From Halichondria panicea (Eukaryota > Porifera > Demospongiae > Suberitida > Halichondriidae), in contig NC_087381.1 in NCBI RefSeq assembly GCF_963675165.1, forward strand, positions 2,108,001-2,172,000: a stretch of DNA of 64,000 nt, read 5' to 3'. Numbering within the stretch: the first letter of the stretch is position 1; each line of letters starts with the position of its first letter. Made by a program: the position numbers and the translations under genes. Below are positions 63,224 through 64,000 of this stretch, one piece after another. The notes under the pieces are model-generated. The model saw nothing but the letters and a program-made list of their open reading frames with translations. It was not told the DNA's origin and searched no databases.

Positions 63224-64000
63224 TCAGGCAACTGTTCCGTATGAGATGCATCGTTGATTCTCCCCTTGCAATAAACCTGCTTGAACTTGATAATTTATAG
63301 GATTTTCCATCCGATCAGAAAAATTATAAGAGGTGTCGTTTTCTTCAATATCGATATTATAATGCTGTTTCCAATGACTACCCAGCTCTTTCACCTTCCT
63401 AGCACATAATTTGAAGCAATTTGTTGACCATATCCTCCACATAGTAACAGCTACTAAATACACAAATGGAGCAACTGCAAACATTCCAGTAAGAGCGTAA
63501 GAAAATTTGGCAAAAGAAATCGCTTTCATGCTAGCTTCATCTGCAGCAGTGGCCATCACCATTATCAGAACAATATTCAACATAATCACAATATCGATTA
63601 AGTTGTAGATACGAAACTGTTCTTTGTATGGCTGTACCAGTAGCTGGACGATGACTATTAGTATCAAAAACACGGCACATATGGGATAGCAATAAATATT
63701 TCGTGAGAGTGTAAACAAGACGAACATAATGATATGAGTGAGAAAGAATGTTATAGAAAAGCATCGACAGTCACGAGTTCCATTTGTCCCATCCTTGTAG
63801 TAACTTTGATAACAGTAAACAAACATATCAACGTGTTGACACTGAACTTTAAACTTGTTCAGAACTCATTGAAACCAACGCATTGGATAGATGACAAGAA
63901 ATACAAGTGGAAAGATAATCACAAAGATCAAAACAAACAAAGCAGTGATAGCGTAGGGAAGGTGTTCTTTACTGAAGTAATCCACAGATGCATCCAGGTA
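63224..64000 (-). pseudogene. Membrane protein family member E (in-frame stop; runs off window)
   Basis: The C-terminal 200 aa are open (63224-63826, from MFVYCYQSYYKDGTNGTRDC to ISYGTVA). Upstream, the arginine codon of QRVLNKF is TGA at 63866-63868, and homology continues through the stop to the right edge of the window. Near the stop the sequence is also altered (KFKVQCQH where the others have KFSIQRQH). The N-terminal part is outside the window, so other defects cannot be judged. Confidence 0.75.

Overview
This is nuclear DNA of an early-branching animal, most likely a demosponge. The genes are spliced with canonical GT/AG introns, many of them short, and include a receptor tyrosine kinase, a receptor-regulated SMAD and translin. 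SRCR, CCP and Calx-beta modules occur together. The DNA is AT-rich, full of short palindromes (TATAATTATA, ATGCATGC), and densely seeded with small inverted-repeat transposons. The species call is an inference.

Region 1 (1-39078, minus strand) holds two tandem copies of a large multi-exon receptor tyrosine kinase gene. Copy 1 starts with a signal-peptide exon at 15241-15292 and runs off the left edge inside the kinase domain. Copy 2 appears complete (20605-39078, about 30 exons, about 1791 aa by my model, with every exon phase consistent). Its order is signal peptide, 2 Calx-beta, 2 CCP, 2 FN3, SRCR, PSI, about 4 IPT/TIG, one membrane helix, and a Met/Axl-class tyrosine kinase with a tyrosine-bearing tail. 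Copy 1 lacks the two FN3 modules. Introns and the space between the copies (15293-20604) carry many MITE-like elements, a LINE relic, and Ig-like and PHD-like exon relics.

Region 2 (39312-50440, plus strand) holds translin (TSN), head-to-head with RTK copy 2, and then an R-SMAD starting 160 bp after the translin stop. The SMAD gene has one MH1 region but two complete, phase-compatible 3' cassettes (linker exon plus MH2 exon), each with its own stop. The tails end HSDS and HSNT. This arrangement looks like alternative MH2 domains from one gene and is the most interesting coding signal in the window.

Region 3 (50794-64000, minus strand) is a tandem family of intronless genes for secreted-entry, roughly 9-helix membrane proteins. 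A and B are intact. C has a 1-bp frameshift. D is truncated, frameshifted and split by a 1.75-kb foldback transposon. E has an in-frame stop and runs off the right edge. Two copies of the tail of the second SMAD MH2 exon sit between these genes, showing that the SMAD 3' end was carried along when the block was duplicated.

As a system: copy 1, copy 2 and the membrane-protein family look like fast-evolving cell-surface recognition and signalling genes, while translin and SMAD are conserved housekeeping and signalling genes between them. No RNA genes or CRISPR arrays were seen.
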